Part shown: positions 16,292 to 25,485 of the stretch, in pieces
Layout of the letters: each line of letters starts with the position of its first letter
Position numbering within the stretch: position 1 is the stretch's first letter
Position numbers and translations under genes: made by a program
The notes under the pieces: model-generated
Seen by the model: only the letters and a program-made list of their open reading frames with translations
Told to the model about the DNA's origin: nothing
Database searches by the model: none
Source of the DNA: Myxococcales bacterium
GTDB lineage: Bacteria > Myxococcota_A > Polyangia > Polyangiales > Polyangiaceae
Reading direction: 5' to 3'
NCBI GenBank assembly: GCA_016191785.1
Contig: JACPVJ010000082.1
Span: 1-64,000, forward strand
DNA: 64,000 nt

Positions 16292-17307
16292 CAGAAGCGG
16301 CCGCTGAAGCGGAGCTGGCCGCCGCGCCGATCGACGCCGATGGCGGCCGCCGGGGCCGTCGGGTTCGGGCTCTCTCGCCCGAGCAGCATCAGCACGCCGG
16401 CGCCGACACCGACGATGCCGAGCCCAAGAGTGACCCCACTCAGCGCGGCGTAGGTCTCCCCATTCGCCTGCGTTCCCTTCAGCGTGTCGGGGCAGGTCCG
16501 TCCGATGCAGCCTCGGTCGAGCTCGTCTTCCGCCCGCAGCCGCAGCGAATAGAACACGGCAGAGGTCGCCAGGCTCGCCACTCCAAGGCCGCCGACGATC
16601 CAGGGTGCGGCCGAGCGCGAGTCCGCGCGAGGCGCGGGCCGCTCGCGGGCCGGTGCCACCTCCGGGGGCTCCGACACCGGGGGGGTTGGTCGAGCGGGCT
16701 GGGGCGGGGCCGGCGCCATCAGGTCTTCCGGCACGTCGAGCTCGATCCGAACTGCGTCGCGCTCGGCGAGGGTGACCGTGCGCTTGAACGTCTTGCCCTT
16801 CTCGAGGATCCCAGTCAGGACGTGGGGCCCCGGATCCAGAGTGATCGGTTGACCGATCTGAGGGTCGCCGAGCGCGACTCCGTCGAGCTCGATCTTGATC
16901 GCCTCGGCGCCCTGGCCGCGAACGATGGTGAGCCGCGGGATGCGCCCCTCGAGGGCCTCGCGCGCCTTCTTCACCTCGTCGATCAGGGCCGGCTCTTTGT
17001 CGGCTTGCTCCGCTTCGTATTCGGCCATGCGATAGCCGCCCAGCGCCTCGTTGAGCCGCCCCAGGTGTTCCTTGCAGCGGGCGACGTGGAAACGAACCTG
17101 GGGTGTGGCCTTGATCCGCGCGACGTCCTCGAAGGTGGCGAGCGCCCCGGCCCAATCCCCGGCAGCCTCTTGGGTCAGCCCCTGCGAGTACAGCTTTCGA
17201 GCGCGAACCAGCTCCGCCTCGGCGTCCGCTCCAGCCGGCGAGCTCAGCGCCAAGGCGACCACGGCCGCGACCAAGCCGGAAAGCCTCCGCAATTGCTGGG
17301 CCAGCAC
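16291..17307 (-). CDS. TPR protein with PEGA-like domain and two C-terminal helices
   Basis: The 338-residue protein has a signal peptide (residues about 1-27, ending SSPAGADA), two or three TPR-like helices at 30-115 (RARKLYSQGLTQEAAGDWAGAL), and a PEGA-like beta domain at about 118-200 containing IKIELDGVALGD and LDPGPHVLTG. A Pro-rich linker leads to two hydrophobic helices (WIVGGLGVASLATSAVFYSL and YAALSGVTLGLGIVGVGAGVL) separated by a loop with a Cys pair. The C-terminus ends GQLRFSGRF. The same plan occurs at 24259 and 36271. It is probably an envelope scaffold. It is coupled to the lipoprotein gene by TGATG. Confidence 0.8.
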   Translation of the reverse strand: MLAQQLRRLSGLVAAVVALALSSPAGADAEAELVRARKLYSQGLTQEAAGDWAGALATFEDVARIKATPQVRFHVARCKEHLGRLNEALGGYRMAEYEAEQADKEPALIDEVKKAREALEGRIPRLTIVRGQGAEAIKIELDGVALGDPQIGQPITLDPGPHVLTGILEKGKTFKRTVTLAERDAVRIELDVPEDLMAPAPPQPARPTPPVSEPPEVAPARERPAPRADSRSAAPWIVGGLGVASLATSAVFYSLRLRAEDELDRGCIGRTCPDTLKGTQANGETYAALSGVTLGLGIVGVGAGVLMLLGRESPNPTAPAAAIGVDRRGGQLRFSGRF

Positions 17308-17389
17308 GCCCGAATGGAAGCCCGGCCGGGCGGCTTCGGCAAGGGAGTTTCACGCACGCCCCGGACCGCGCTAGGCTCCCGGGGTTCGC

Positions 17390-17809
17390 ATGAGCCAGCG
17401 AGTGACCACAGCCTTCGAGCCCCTTTTGACCCAACTCACGGAGTTTCGCGCGAAGTGGCCGAAGCGCGGGTGGTCCTGGGATGGCCGCTTCTCCTGCGTC
17501 GCCTCGGCGTTTTCGGCCGAGCTCGTGGAAGAAGCCAACGCCGCCCTCGCGGGCACCTTCCCCGGTCGGTGGAACCATCGGACGCTCGCCAGCGCGCCCC
17601 CGCTGGTGCAGCAGATCGCGGAGCGCACCGGGGGCGTCCGAGCCGACCAGTGGATATTTTCCACCGCACCGAGCGGCGGCGCCATCATCTATGGCCTCTG
17701 GTGGCCCTGGGGAGACGACACCACCATCACGCTGCGCGTGGGGCTGCCCAGCCCAAACCCCAGCGTCGAGGACCGCCTGCGCGACGTCTTCGGGGCCAGC
17801 CCGTACTGA
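17390..17809 (+). CDS. Conserved-looking hypothetical protein, soluble
   Basis: The 139-residue protein starts at ATG 17390, 82 bases from the divergent TPR gene. It is soluble, rich in Trp (KWPKRGWSW, DQWIF, GLWWPWGDD) and has no signal peptide, membrane helix or recognised motif. Codon use matches its neighbours, supporting a real gene. It may form a small alpha/beta domain. A TAGGCT hexamer lies 12 bases before the ATG and could be a -10 element giving a very short leader. I do not recognise the family. Confidence 0.6.
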   Translation: MSQRVTTAFEPLLTQLTEFRAKWPKRGWSWDGRFSCVASAFSAELVEEANAALAGTFPGRWNHRTLASAPPLVQQIAERTGGVRADQWIFSTAPSGGAIIYGLWWPWGDDTTITLRVGLPSPNPSVEDRLRDVFGASPY

Positions 17810-17908
17810 GACCGCCGGCCGCGGCTGCGTCGGGCCGTTCGCACCGCGGCCTGGCATGTGGATTGCTCACCCGCCGATCCAGTGGGACCATTGTCGAAGA
17901 GATACGGG

Positions 17909-19336
17909 ATGAGCCTCGACGGGGCTGACGCATTCGAGACCACGCTCCTCGCCGAGAGTGGCCCTCGCGCGACATCGAATCGGCCCAGCCTGGACGCAGG
18001 CCGTTGGGCCGGCAAGCGCTTCGACCACTTCGACGTGGAGCGGCCCCTGGGGTCGGGCGGCATGGGCGCGGTGTACGTCGGGCACGATCGCTCGCTCGAT
18101 CGTCGGGTCGCGATCAAGGTCTTGCCCCACGATCTGGCCGAGAGCGGGGAGCTCCAAGAGCGGTTCCTGCGCGAGGCGCGGGCCCAGGCCCGACTCAACT
18201 CGCCCCACGTCGCGCACATCTACTACATCGGCCGAACGCCGGCCGCCGACGAGAGCGGCAAGACGTCGCTGTTCTTCGCGATGGAGTTGGTCGACGGCGG
18301 GGATCTCGAGGCCTTCGTCGAACGCGGCGAGCGACTCGATCCCGAGCGGGCTCGCGGGTTGATGATCGAGGTCGCAAAGGGACTGCGCGACGCCCAGCTG
18401 GCCGGGATCATCCATCGCGACATCAAGCCCAGCAACCTGCTCCTCGACAAGAAGGGCACGCTCAAGATCGCAGATTTTGGCGTGGCCAAACCGGTCGGCG
18501 GCAACGACTCGAAGATCACCCGCGACGGCGCGGTCGTCGGCAGCCCGCTCTACATGGCGCCGGAGCAGGCCAAGGGCGACGAGGTGGACCACCGTGCGGA
18601 CATGTACTCGGTCGGCTGCACGTTCTTCCATCTGCTCTGCGGCCGGCCGCCCTTCGATGCCAAGACGCCGGTCGCGGTGATCAGCAAGCACCTGACCGAG
18701 GCGCCGCCGAAGGTCGCGAGCGCTGCGCCCGACGTCCCGAAGCCGCTGGCGGCGATCATCGAGCGCCTGATGGCCAAGGCCCCGGCCGAACGCTTCGCCA
18801 CCTACGACGAGCTGCTCGCCGTGCTCGAAGCCGCGGCGCCCGAAAAGGTGCGGTTCGGGGGCTTCTGGGTGCGGGGCGCGGCCGTGGGCATCGACGTGGG
18901 GCTCGCCAGCCTGATCATCGGCTTCTTGGGAGTGCCGGGGCTCGTGCTTCACCTGGCCTATGTCACCGTCGCCCACGCGATCCGCGGTCAGACCCTGGGC
19001 AAGGCGCTGATGAACCTCCGCGTCCGCAGGCTCGACGGGAGCCCCCTCGGGGTCGGACGTTCGCTCACCCGCACCATCTCGAGCATGTGGCTGCCGTTCT
19101 TCGCCGGGCTGGTGATCCTGCTCACCGAAGGGCGCGGCGGGCTCTCCCTCGCGATTCGCCAGATCCAGCTCACCGACGTCGATGCCTTCAAAGGGCTGGT
19201 GCTGGCGGTGGCGCTGGGCAACGTGCTGCTCAGCCTGCTCTACGGCGCCGGGCTGATGATCGCGGCCTTTCACCCGGAAAAGCGCGCCGCCCACGACCTC
19301 TTGGTGGGGTCCGAGGTCGTCTACCGGCTGAAGTGA
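17909..19336 (+). CDS. Ser/Thr protein kinase fused to an RDD membrane domain
   Basis: ATG at 17909 gives 475 residues. An in-frame ATG at 17858 is less likely because it adds a non-conserved tail. Kinase domain about 38-305: glycine loop GSGGMG 49-54, Lys70, HRDIKPSN with Asp171, DFG 189-191 and GSPLYMAPEQ. All key residues are intact. The C-terminal 150 residues are an RDD domain: GFWVRGAAVGIDVGLASLI with the Arg and Asp of the first helix, then GQTLGKALMNLRVRRLDGSP, and a final helix followed by KRAAHDLLVGSEVVY. RDD proteins are polytopic and some move ions or small solutes, so this kinase is held in the membrane and might control or sense a flux (inference). Confidence 0.92.
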   Translation: MSLDGADAFETTLLAESGPRATSNRPSLDAGRWAGKRFDHFDVERPLGSGGMGAVYVGHDRSLDRRVAIKVLPHDLAESGELQERFLREARAQARLNSPHVAHIYYIGRTPAADESGKTSLFFAMELVDGGDLEAFVERGERLDPERARGLMIEVAKGLRDAQLAGIIHRDIKPSNLLLDKKGTLKIADFGVAKPVGGNDSKITRDGAVVGSPLYMAPEQAKGDEVDHRADMYSVGCTFFHLLCGRPPFDAKTPVAVISKHLTEAPPKVASAAPDVPKPLAAIIERLMAKAPAERFATYDELLAVLEAAAPEKVRFGGFWVRGAAVGIDVGLASLIIGFLGVPGLVLHLAYVTVAHAIRGQTLGKALMNLRVRRLDGSPLGVGRSLTRTISSMWLPFFAGLVILLTEGRGGLSLAIRQIQLTDVDAFKGLVLAVALGNVLLSLLYGAGLMIAAFHPEKRAAHDLLVGSEVVYRLK

Positions 19337-19491
19337 GGGCGGGGCCGGGGCCAGGCAGCGCCCGAAGACCCACATGGCCCGCGCAGGTGGTTGCCGGGTG
19401 CGCCCGAGCGGTGTAGACCCCGCGCGGTTTTCCTTTCTCGTCAGGGTTCGCTATCCTGATGGCTCGGCTTGTCATCCGACAGGAGGCTCTC

Positions 19492-21363
19492 GTGTCTTTC
19501 ACTGATCGCCTTAGGGGCTTGTTCGTTGCGGCCTTTGCAGTCGCCCTTCCTCTGACCCTCGCGCCGGCCTGTGGCGGCGATGACGACGCCAGCAGCAGCG
19601 GCGGCGGCGGTGGCTCAGGCGCCGTCGGCGGCAGCGGCGGTGCGGGCGGCACCGGGGGCGGCACCGGGGGCTCGACCTCCAACGTCTGCATCCTGAACAA
19701 CTGCAGCTCGGATGGCGATTGCGCCGGCTGCAGCGAGGGCCGGACCAAGTGCAAGCAGTCCGACCACCGCTGTGTGGCCTGCGACCCGGCCACCGGCCAA
19801 GGCTGCCCGGCCGGGCAGTCGTGCACGTCGTTCGGCACCTGCGCCCCCACCGGCCAGACCTGCCCGCAAGACGCAGCCGGCGAGCCAACCATCACCTGCA
19901 AGGCCAACTCGGACTGCGCGGCCTGCGATCCGATGCACCAGATCTGCGACACCACCAAGAGCAAGTGCGTCGCGTGCACCGAGACCAACACCAGCCAGTG
20001 CTCGCAGACCGACATCTGCGTCGACAGCAAGTGCTCCCACAAGTGCCCCGACAGCTGCACGACCAACAACGACTGCATGCGCTGCGTGTACGGCACCGGC
20101 ACTGACGTGAAGAACGCCAAGGCCTGCTACAACCACAAATGCTCCGAGTGCTCGGACACCTACGCGTGCGCCGCCGGCTTCGTCTGCCAGAAGGGGACGT
20201 GCATCAAGCCCTGCGGCATCCCGGGCCAGGCCGCGGGCACCTGCAACACCAAGGGCGACTGCGAGGGCTGTGGCGACCCGACGAATGCCAGTGCTCCGAA
20301 GTGGGACTGCAAGCTGCCGATCAACGGCGGCCTGCACGGCGTGTGCGCCGCTCCCGCCACCGGCTGTTCGGACCTGGGTCAGGGCGCGGTGCTGCCGCCG
20401 CCCTACGACAAGGTGACCAACCTCTGCTCCACCGACGCCAACTGCGCCGGCGTCGGCATCGACTACAACGTGGGCGAGCTGGTGCGTGACCTGGTCGGTG
20501 GCCCGGAGATCGACGTCTTCGGTAAGAAGATCAAGATCCAGGACTCGATCGTCAAGTACGGCATGCCGAAGTGCGCCAGCATCAACCTGATCAACGACAC
20601 CAAGTGCGGCGTGTGCGTCCCGTGCAAAGTGGACTCGGACTGCGGGAAGATCGACATGGACAAGGTCTCGTTCGACCTGTTCAAAGGTGACCCCCTGGTC
20701 CAGATCGCCGGCAAGCTCTTGCTCGAGCTGCTCTACGGCTCCGAGAAGGACCACAGCCTGCACTTCCAGTGCCTGAACATCGCCGCCGGCTACGGCGTGT
20801 GCATGCCCTGTGCGAACCCGCTCAAGGCCTGCGGTCAGACCACCGGCGGTAACACCGGCTCGTGCGACCACAAGGTGTGCGAGAAGGGCGGCCCGCTCAA
20901 GGCCAGCTGCGACACCTGCGCGGCCGAGGTCTGCAAGAACGACTCGTACTGCTGCACCACCGCCTGGGACGACGTCTGCATCAAGGCCGTCGACAAGTAC
21001 TGCCCCAACGGCTGCGGCGGCACGGGCACCACGACCTGCGACCACACGCCCTGCACCGAGGGCAAGGCCCTGAGCCCCACGTGCAGCGCCTGCACCAAGG
21101 CGGTCTGCGACAAGGACGCCTTCTGCTGCACCAACAAGTGGGACGCGCAGTGCGTGACCGAGGCCAGCAAAGAGACCGCCTGCGGCTCGGCCTGCGGCAC
21201 CGGCTGCGCCCACAACGAGTGCACCACCGGCGGCCCCCTGACCAAGACGTGCTCGACCTGCGCGACCAACGTGTGCAACGCGGATAACTACTGCTGCACC
21301 AACTCGTGGGACAGCCTCTGCGTCAGCAAAGCCAAGACCACCACCGGCTGCTCCTGCCCGTGA
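19492..21363 (+). CDS. Large Cys-rich lipoprotein with three C-terminal CCxxxWD modules
   Basis: GTG at 19492 lies six bases after AGGAGG. The in-frame ATG at 19459 sits directly after a TATCCT -10-like hexamer and lacks a ribosome site, so it is rejected. The 623-residue protein has lipobox TLAPAC (Cys27), then GGDDD, a Gly-rich linker, and a long region of paired Cys. From residue 458 three modules of about 50 residues start at Cys458, Cys516 and Cys572, each with C-x-H-x2-C, a Gly-containing turn, C-x2-C, then CC-x3-WD-x2-C. It is a close paralogue of the next gene. It is probably a disulfide-rich surface protein; the function is unknown. Confidence 0.8.
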   Translation: MSFTDRLRGLFVAAFAVALPLTLAPACGGDDDASSSGGGGGSGAVGGSGGAGGTGGGTGGSTSNVCILNNCSSDGDCAGCSEGRTKCKQSDHRCVACDPATGQGCPAGQSCTSFGTCAPTGQTCPQDAAGEPTITCKANSDCAACDPMHQICDTTKSKCVACTETNTSQCSQTDICVDSKCSHKCPDSCTTNNDCMRCVYGTGTDVKNAKACYNHKCSECSDTYACAAGFVCQKGTCIKPCGIPGQAAGTCNTKGDCEGCGDPTNASAPKWDCKLPINGGLHGVCAAPATGCSDLGQGAVLPPPYDKVTNLCSTDANCAGVGIDYNVGELVRDLVGGPEIDVFGKKIKIQDSIVKYGMPKCASINLINDTKCGVCVPCKVDSDCGKIDMDKVSFDLFKGDPLVQIAGKLLLELLYGSEKDHSLHFQCLNIAAGYGVCMPCANPLKACGQTTGGNTGSCDHKVCEKGGPLKASCDTCAAEVCKNDSYCCTTAWDDVCIKAVDKYCPNGCGGTGTTTCDHTPCTEGKALSPTCSACTKAVCDKDAFCCTNKWDAQCVTEASKETACGSACGTGCAHNECTTGGPLTKTCSTCATNVCNADNYCCTNSWDSLCVSKAKTTTGCSCP

Positions 21364-21506
21364 GCGCGTGACGCTGGAGACGTTCCGGCTCACCGCCGGA
21401 GCGTCTCCGCGCCCGACGCCCTCCCCGACGCGTTCCGCCTGGGACGCGCTTTTGCACCACCGCTGGCGACGGAAGAAAACGCCCAGGCTTCTGCTATCCT
21501 CACGGC

Positions 21507-23417
21507 ATGGCGGCGTCCTTGAAGGGCTTTCTGGCGACCACGCTCGTGACCGGCTTCGCGCTCGCGCTGAGCGTCCCGGGCTGTGGCAGCGACAAGGGCG
21601 GGGGCGGGCCCCCCTCCAACTTCGGCGGCGGCGGGGGCACGGGCGGTGACGACAGCGGGCTCGGCGGCGCGGCCGGGTCGGGCGCCAATGGCTCGGGCAT
21701 TTGCCTCTTGAACAACTGCCACACCAACGCCGAGTGCGAGGGCTGCTCGTACGGCCGGACCAAGTGTGACGTGGCCAACACGCGCTGCGTCGCCTGCTTC
21801 AAGAAGACGGACTGCAAGGCCGGCGAGCAGTGCACCTCGTTCGGCGCCTGCGCTCCCGAAGACCTCTCGTGCCCGGCAGATGGCAGCGGCACGCCCACCA
21901 TCAGCTGCAAGAAGGACGCCGACTGCGCGGCCTGCGATCCGATGCACCAGGTGTGCGACACCGCCACCAGCAAGTGCGTGGCGTGCGTGAACGGGAACAC
22001 CCAGAACTGCACGGGCAACCAGGGCTGCGGCGCCACCGGCAAGTGCGAGGACAAGTGCCCGGCCAACTGCTCTTCGGACACCGACTGTGGCAAGTGCGAG
22101 CTCGGCGGCACGGTGGCCAAGGCCTGCAACAACCACGTGTGCGCCGAGTGCTCGCCCACCAAGCCGTGCGGCACGGGCATGGAGTGCTCGGGGGGCAAGT
22201 GCATCAAGCCCTGTGGCGCCGCCGGGGCCGAGGGCACCGACTGCAAGACCGACGCCGAGTGCTACGGCTGCGGGAACAGCGCCTCTCCCGAGACGTGGAA
22301 GTGCAAGATGCCGATCAACGGGGGCGACCACGGCACCTGCTCGCACCCCGCCAAGGGTTGCACCGACCTGCTCTCGTCCGGCGCGGTGTTGCCCGCGCCG
22401 TTCGACAGCGTCACCAACACCTGCTCGTCCGACACCGACTGCGCTGGGGTCAGCATGGACGTGAACATCGGCAAGTTCATCCGCGACCTGGTGGGCGGCA
22501 GCGAGATCAACCTGGGCATCAAGAAGGTCAAGATCCAGGACGCGATCCAGAAGTTCCCGATGAACGCCTGCGCCAGCATCGAGATCCTGGACGGCAAGAA
22601 GTGCGGCGTCTGCGTGCCCTGCAACGGCGACGAGGACTGCAAGCCCATCGAGCTCGATCCGCTGGTCAAGGATCTGTTCAAGGGCGACCCGCTGATGCAG
22701 CTGGCGTCGGCGTTCTTGATGGATCTGCTGTTCGGCAAGGGCGAGAAGCACCAGCTCCACATGCAGTGCGAAGAGATCGCCGGGGGCTACGGCGTGTGCC
22801 TGCCCTGCGCCAACCCGCTGAGCGGCTGCGGTGCGGGCAGCGGTGGCAACACCACCACCAGCGGCAAGTGCGATCACGACAAGTGCACGACCGGCGGCGC
22901 GCTCGACCCGAAGTGTGGCGTGTGCGAGGCCGCGATCTGCGCCGTCGACATCTACTGCTGCACCACCGGGTGGGACGACCTGTGCGTGGCCGAGGTGGCG
23001 GCGCTGTGCAACTCGCCCTGCCAAGACCCGGCGTGTACCTCCCACACGGCGTGCGAGACGGGCGCGGCCATGAAGAAGTCGTGCAACACCTGCACGCTGG
23101 CGGTGTGCAATCACGACCCCTCGTGCTGCGACGCCCAGAGCGGTCAGTGGTCGCAGAAGTGCGTCGACTACGTGATGAAGGACCCGACGATCAAGCCGGA
23201 GTGCGGTGGAGCGTGCGGCAAGACCCCGTGCGGCACCCACAGCGAGTGCGTCACCGGTGCGGCGCTGCCCGAGACCTGCACCGACTGCACCAAGGCCATT
23301 TGCGCGAAGGACAAGTTCTGCTGCAAGACGTCGGGGGACCCACCGGGCAAGTGGGATCTGATCTGCGTGGACGAAGCGGACAGCGAGCCCCTCTGCCCGC
23401 TGTGCCCGAAGAAGTGA
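21507..23417 (+). CDS. Paralogous Cys-rich lipoprotein with CCxxxWD modules
   Basis: This 636-residue protein is collinear with the gene at 19492: lipobox LSVPGC (Cys26), Gly-rich linker, then matching blocks such as CAACDPMHQVCDT and KCIKPCG. A central segment with few Cys (IRDLVGGSEIN, KKVKIQDAIQKF) also matches. Three C-terminal modules start near Cys455; the second and third carry small insertions between CC and the Trp. No SD precedes ATG 21507, but TATCCT lies at 21495-21500, so the mRNA might be leaderless. The pair is an old tandem duplication, as the sequences have diverged substantially. I could not assign a function. Confidence 0.8.
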   Translation: MAASLKGFLATTLVTGFALALSVPGCGSDKGGGGPPSNFGGGGGTGGDDSGLGGAAGSGANGSGICLLNNCHTNAECEGCSYGRTKCDVANTRCVACFKKTDCKAGEQCTSFGACAPEDLSCPADGSGTPTISCKKDADCAACDPMHQVCDTATSKCVACVNGNTQNCTGNQGCGATGKCEDKCPANCSSDTDCGKCELGGTVAKACNNHVCAECSPTKPCGTGMECSGGKCIKPCGAAGAEGTDCKTDAECYGCGNSASPETWKCKMPINGGDHGTCSHPAKGCTDLLSSGAVLPAPFDSVTNTCSSDTDCAGVSMDVNIGKFIRDLVGGSEINLGIKKVKIQDAIQKFPMNACASIEILDGKKCGVCVPCNGDEDCKPIELDPLVKDLFKGDPLMQLASAFLMDLLFGKGEKHQLHMQCEEIAGGYGVCLPCANPLSGCGAGSGGNTTTSGKCDHDKCTTGGALDPKCGVCEAAICAVDIYCCTTGWDDLCVAEVAALCNSPCQDPACTSHTACETGAAMKKSCNTCTLAVCNHDPSCCDAQSGQWSQKCVDYVMKDPTIKPECGGACGKTPCGTHSECVTGAALPETCTDCTKAICAKDKFCCKTSGDPPGKWDLICVDEADSEPLCPLCPKK

Positions 23418-23511
23418 TCCGGCGCTGGCACAGCCCGGCACAGGCAAGAGCCGTCTTTTTCGCAGAAACCCGGGCCGAAGGGCTGGAACACGCATTGCAA
23501 GCCGTCGCACC

Positions 23512-24258
23512 ATGACCCGCGTTCTCCTTTCGACCCTGATCGCTCTCTCTGCCCTCGCGACAGGCTGCGGGGGCTCCACCGACAGCGATGGCTCGGGCAC
23601 CGGTGGGGGCGGCGGCGGCGCCGGCGGCAGCGGTGGTTCGTCCGGCGGGGGTGCCGGCGGAACCGGCGGCGGCGGCGGGCTCTGCGAGAGCCTCGTGCCG
23701 TGCTGTGACGGCCAGGGCAACCCGGTCGATCCCATCTGCCCCACGCCGGGCAACCCAGAGTGCCCAGCGGGCTCGTCCTGGCCGCCCAACGGGACCTGCG
23801 CTCCGTCGAGTGGCACGTGCTCGCCGTCGAAGCCCTGCGCGGCGGACGAGTACTGCGACTACTCCGACGACCTATGCGGGGCCGGCTCCCCCGGCAAGTG
23901 CCTGAAGCGGCCGCAGGGCTGTGACTTGATGTACGCGCCGGTCTGCACCTGCGAGGGCAAGGTCGCGGGCAACGAGTGCTCGGGCCAGGCCGGCGGCTGG
24001 GACGTCAGCGCCAAGGGCGGCTGCACCGCGCCTCAGGACCTGTTCGCCTGCGGCCACGTCTTCTGCGCGACCGGGAAGCAGTACTGTCAGATCCAGCTCT
24101 CGGACGTCGGCGGCTATCCCGACACGTTCGCCTGCAAGCAGCTGCCGGCGGGCTGCGGCTCCACGCCCAGCTGCGGGTGCGTGACGAGCGAGCCGTGCGG
24201 CGGCATGTGCAAGGCGGACGCGAGCGGAAACCCGACCGTCAGCTGCCCCGGCGGGTGA
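23512..24258 (+). CDS. Cys-rich lipoprotein with a degenerate Kazal-like motif
   Basis: The 248-residue protein has lipobox SALATGC (Cys19), a Gly/Ser linker to about 60 and a Cys-rich remainder. Around 135-170 the sequence YAPVCTCEGKVAGNECSGQ, followed by a Gly-Gly and a Cys, resembles bacterial Kazal-type protease-inhibitor repeats (PVCGCDGKTYGNEC), though the Tyr-centred core is altered. Protease inhibition is therefore only a possibility. The gene follows the two Cys-rich paralogues in the same direction and ends directly against the convergent TPR gene at 24259. Confidence 0.72.
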   Translation: MTRVLLSTLIALSALATGCGGSTDSDGSGTGGGGGGAGGSGGSSGGGAGGTGGGGGLCESLVPCCDGQGNPVDPICPTPGNPECPAGSSWPPNGTCAPSSGTCSPSKPCAADEYCDYSDDLCGAGSPGKCLKRPQGCDLMYAPVCTCEGKVAGNECSGQAGGWDVSAKGGCTAPQDLFACGHVFCATGKQYCQIQLSDVGGYPDTFACKQLPAGCGSTPSCGCVTSEPCGGMCKADASGNPTVSCPGG

Positions 24259-25485
24259 TCAGAACCGCCCGAGCACGCTTGCGCCGCCAAACCCCGGCGC
24301 CCAGATCGGCGCGGCCGAGATCTCCATGCCCGGCGCACCGGGCCCCGCCGGCGCCTTGGGCTGCCCGGGCGCGTCGTCGGCCGGGGGAAGCGGCGCCTTG
24401 GCCGGATCGAAGGCGTAAAGCATGAGCCCGAGGGTGCCGACGCCCAGACCTGCGCCGGCGCTGATCAGCGCCGCGGTGCGGTACCTGTCGCGGCTGTCCC
24501 GCAAGGTCTCGTAGCGCGAAATGGTGTCCGACCCCTGCCCGCCCGGGCTGGTGGTGGCGTCGCGCAGGTCTTCCGCCTTGCTCTGCTTGCCGAGGGCCAG
24601 ATAGCCGAGCACGCCGCCGGCCACGATGCCGCCGGTGCCCACCCCCATGAGCACCCACGACGCCGTGCGCTGACCGGTGCTCTCGAGAGTCACGTCGAGC
24701 TTCTTCTTCTGCCCTCGCTCGAGGCTCACGCGCTCCGAGAAGGCCCGTTTTCCGTTCATGGTCACGCTGACGAAGTGCTTGCCGGACGCGACCGGGAGCG
24801 GAGGCATGGGAGTCACACCCTGGAATCGACCGTCGACGGCGACCTCGGCCCCGTCGGGGGCGTTCACCACCAACAGGGCGGGCTGCTCTTTGAGCGGAAT
24901 GTCGAGCGGCGGCGTCCCGGTCTTGGCATCCACGACGATCTCGCGCACGTAGTCCTCGTGCCCGGGCGCGCTGAGCACGACCTTGTGCTTGCCCGGGTCG
25001 ACCTCTTGGATGAACGGATGGGTGACCGGCCGCCCGTCGAAGCTGACCTTCACGTCGGGCGTGGGGGACGAGATCATCACGCGGGGCTTGCTGGGCGGAG
25101 GCGGAGCCACCGGCTGGGAGGGCTTGTCGCCCGCCGCACCGGCCAGCGGCTTGAGCTTCGAGAGCGCATCGGTGGCCTCGACCGCGCGCTTCCCGCCCGG
25201 CTCCTTGGCCAGGTACTCCTCGTAGTACCGGATCGCGTCCTTCAGTCGCGCCGGGTCGTTGCGCGCGAAGAACTCCATCCGGTGCGCCTGCCCGAGCGAG
25301 AACAAGAGGCCCGGTCGGGTCGAGCGGCGGTACGCCTCGTCGAAGGCCTGGGCGGCGTCGAGATAGCGCCCCGCCTGATAGGCCTTGGCGCCGATGTCGA
25401 AGTAGGTGCGAGCTTCATCGGCAGCGGTGGCGGTCGTGCACCACAGCGCGGCAGACAGCGCGAGCCAGGCTCCGCAGCGTTTCAT
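24259..25485 (-). CDS. TPR/PEGA protein with two C-terminal helices
   Basis: This 408-residue protein has a signal peptide (ending TTATAADE), TPR-like helices at about 22-110 (AYQAGRYLDAAQAFDEAYRR), and two PEGA-like beta repeats. One contains SFDGRPVTHPFIQEVDPG and the next AEVAVDGRFQGVTPMPPLP. Two hydrophobic helices (WVLMGVGTGGIVAGGVLGYL and AALISAGAGLGVGTLGLMLY) follow, then a Pro/Ala tail ending VLGRF. PEGA repeats occur in envelope proteins and kinase ectodomains and are thought to bind other surface components. Its ATG overlaps the stop of the FG-GAP lipoprotein gene by four bases, so the two are co-translated. Confidence 0.82.
   Translation of the reverse strand: MKRCGAWLALSAALWCTTATAADEARTYFDIGAKAYQAGRYLDAAQAFDEAYRRSTRPGLLFSLGQAHRMEFFARNDPARLKDAIRYYEEYLAKEPGGKRAVEATDALSKLKPLAGAAGDKPSQPVAPPPPSKPRVMISSPTPDVKVSFDGRPVTHPFIQEVDPGKHKVVLSAPGHEDYVREIVVDAKTGTPPLDIPLKEQPALLVVNAPDGAEVAVDGRFQGVTPMPPLPVASGKHFVSVTMNGKRAFSERVSLERGQKKKLDVTLESTGQRTASWVLMGVGTGGIVAGGVLGYLALGKQSKAEDLRDATTSPGGQGSDTISRYETLRDSRDRYRTAALISAGAGLGVGTLGLMLYAFDPAKAPLPPADDAPGQPKAPAGPGAPGMEISAAPIWAPGFGGASVLGRF

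Noticed and set aside
19459-19491. ATG start for the Cys-rich lipoprotein
   Set aside because: It directly follows a -10-like hexamer and has no ribosome site, whereas GTG 19492 has AGGAGG six bases upstream.
19337-19491. Possible tRNA-like stretch
   Set aside because: GC-rich short stems can be drawn, but no acceptor or anticodon arms fit.
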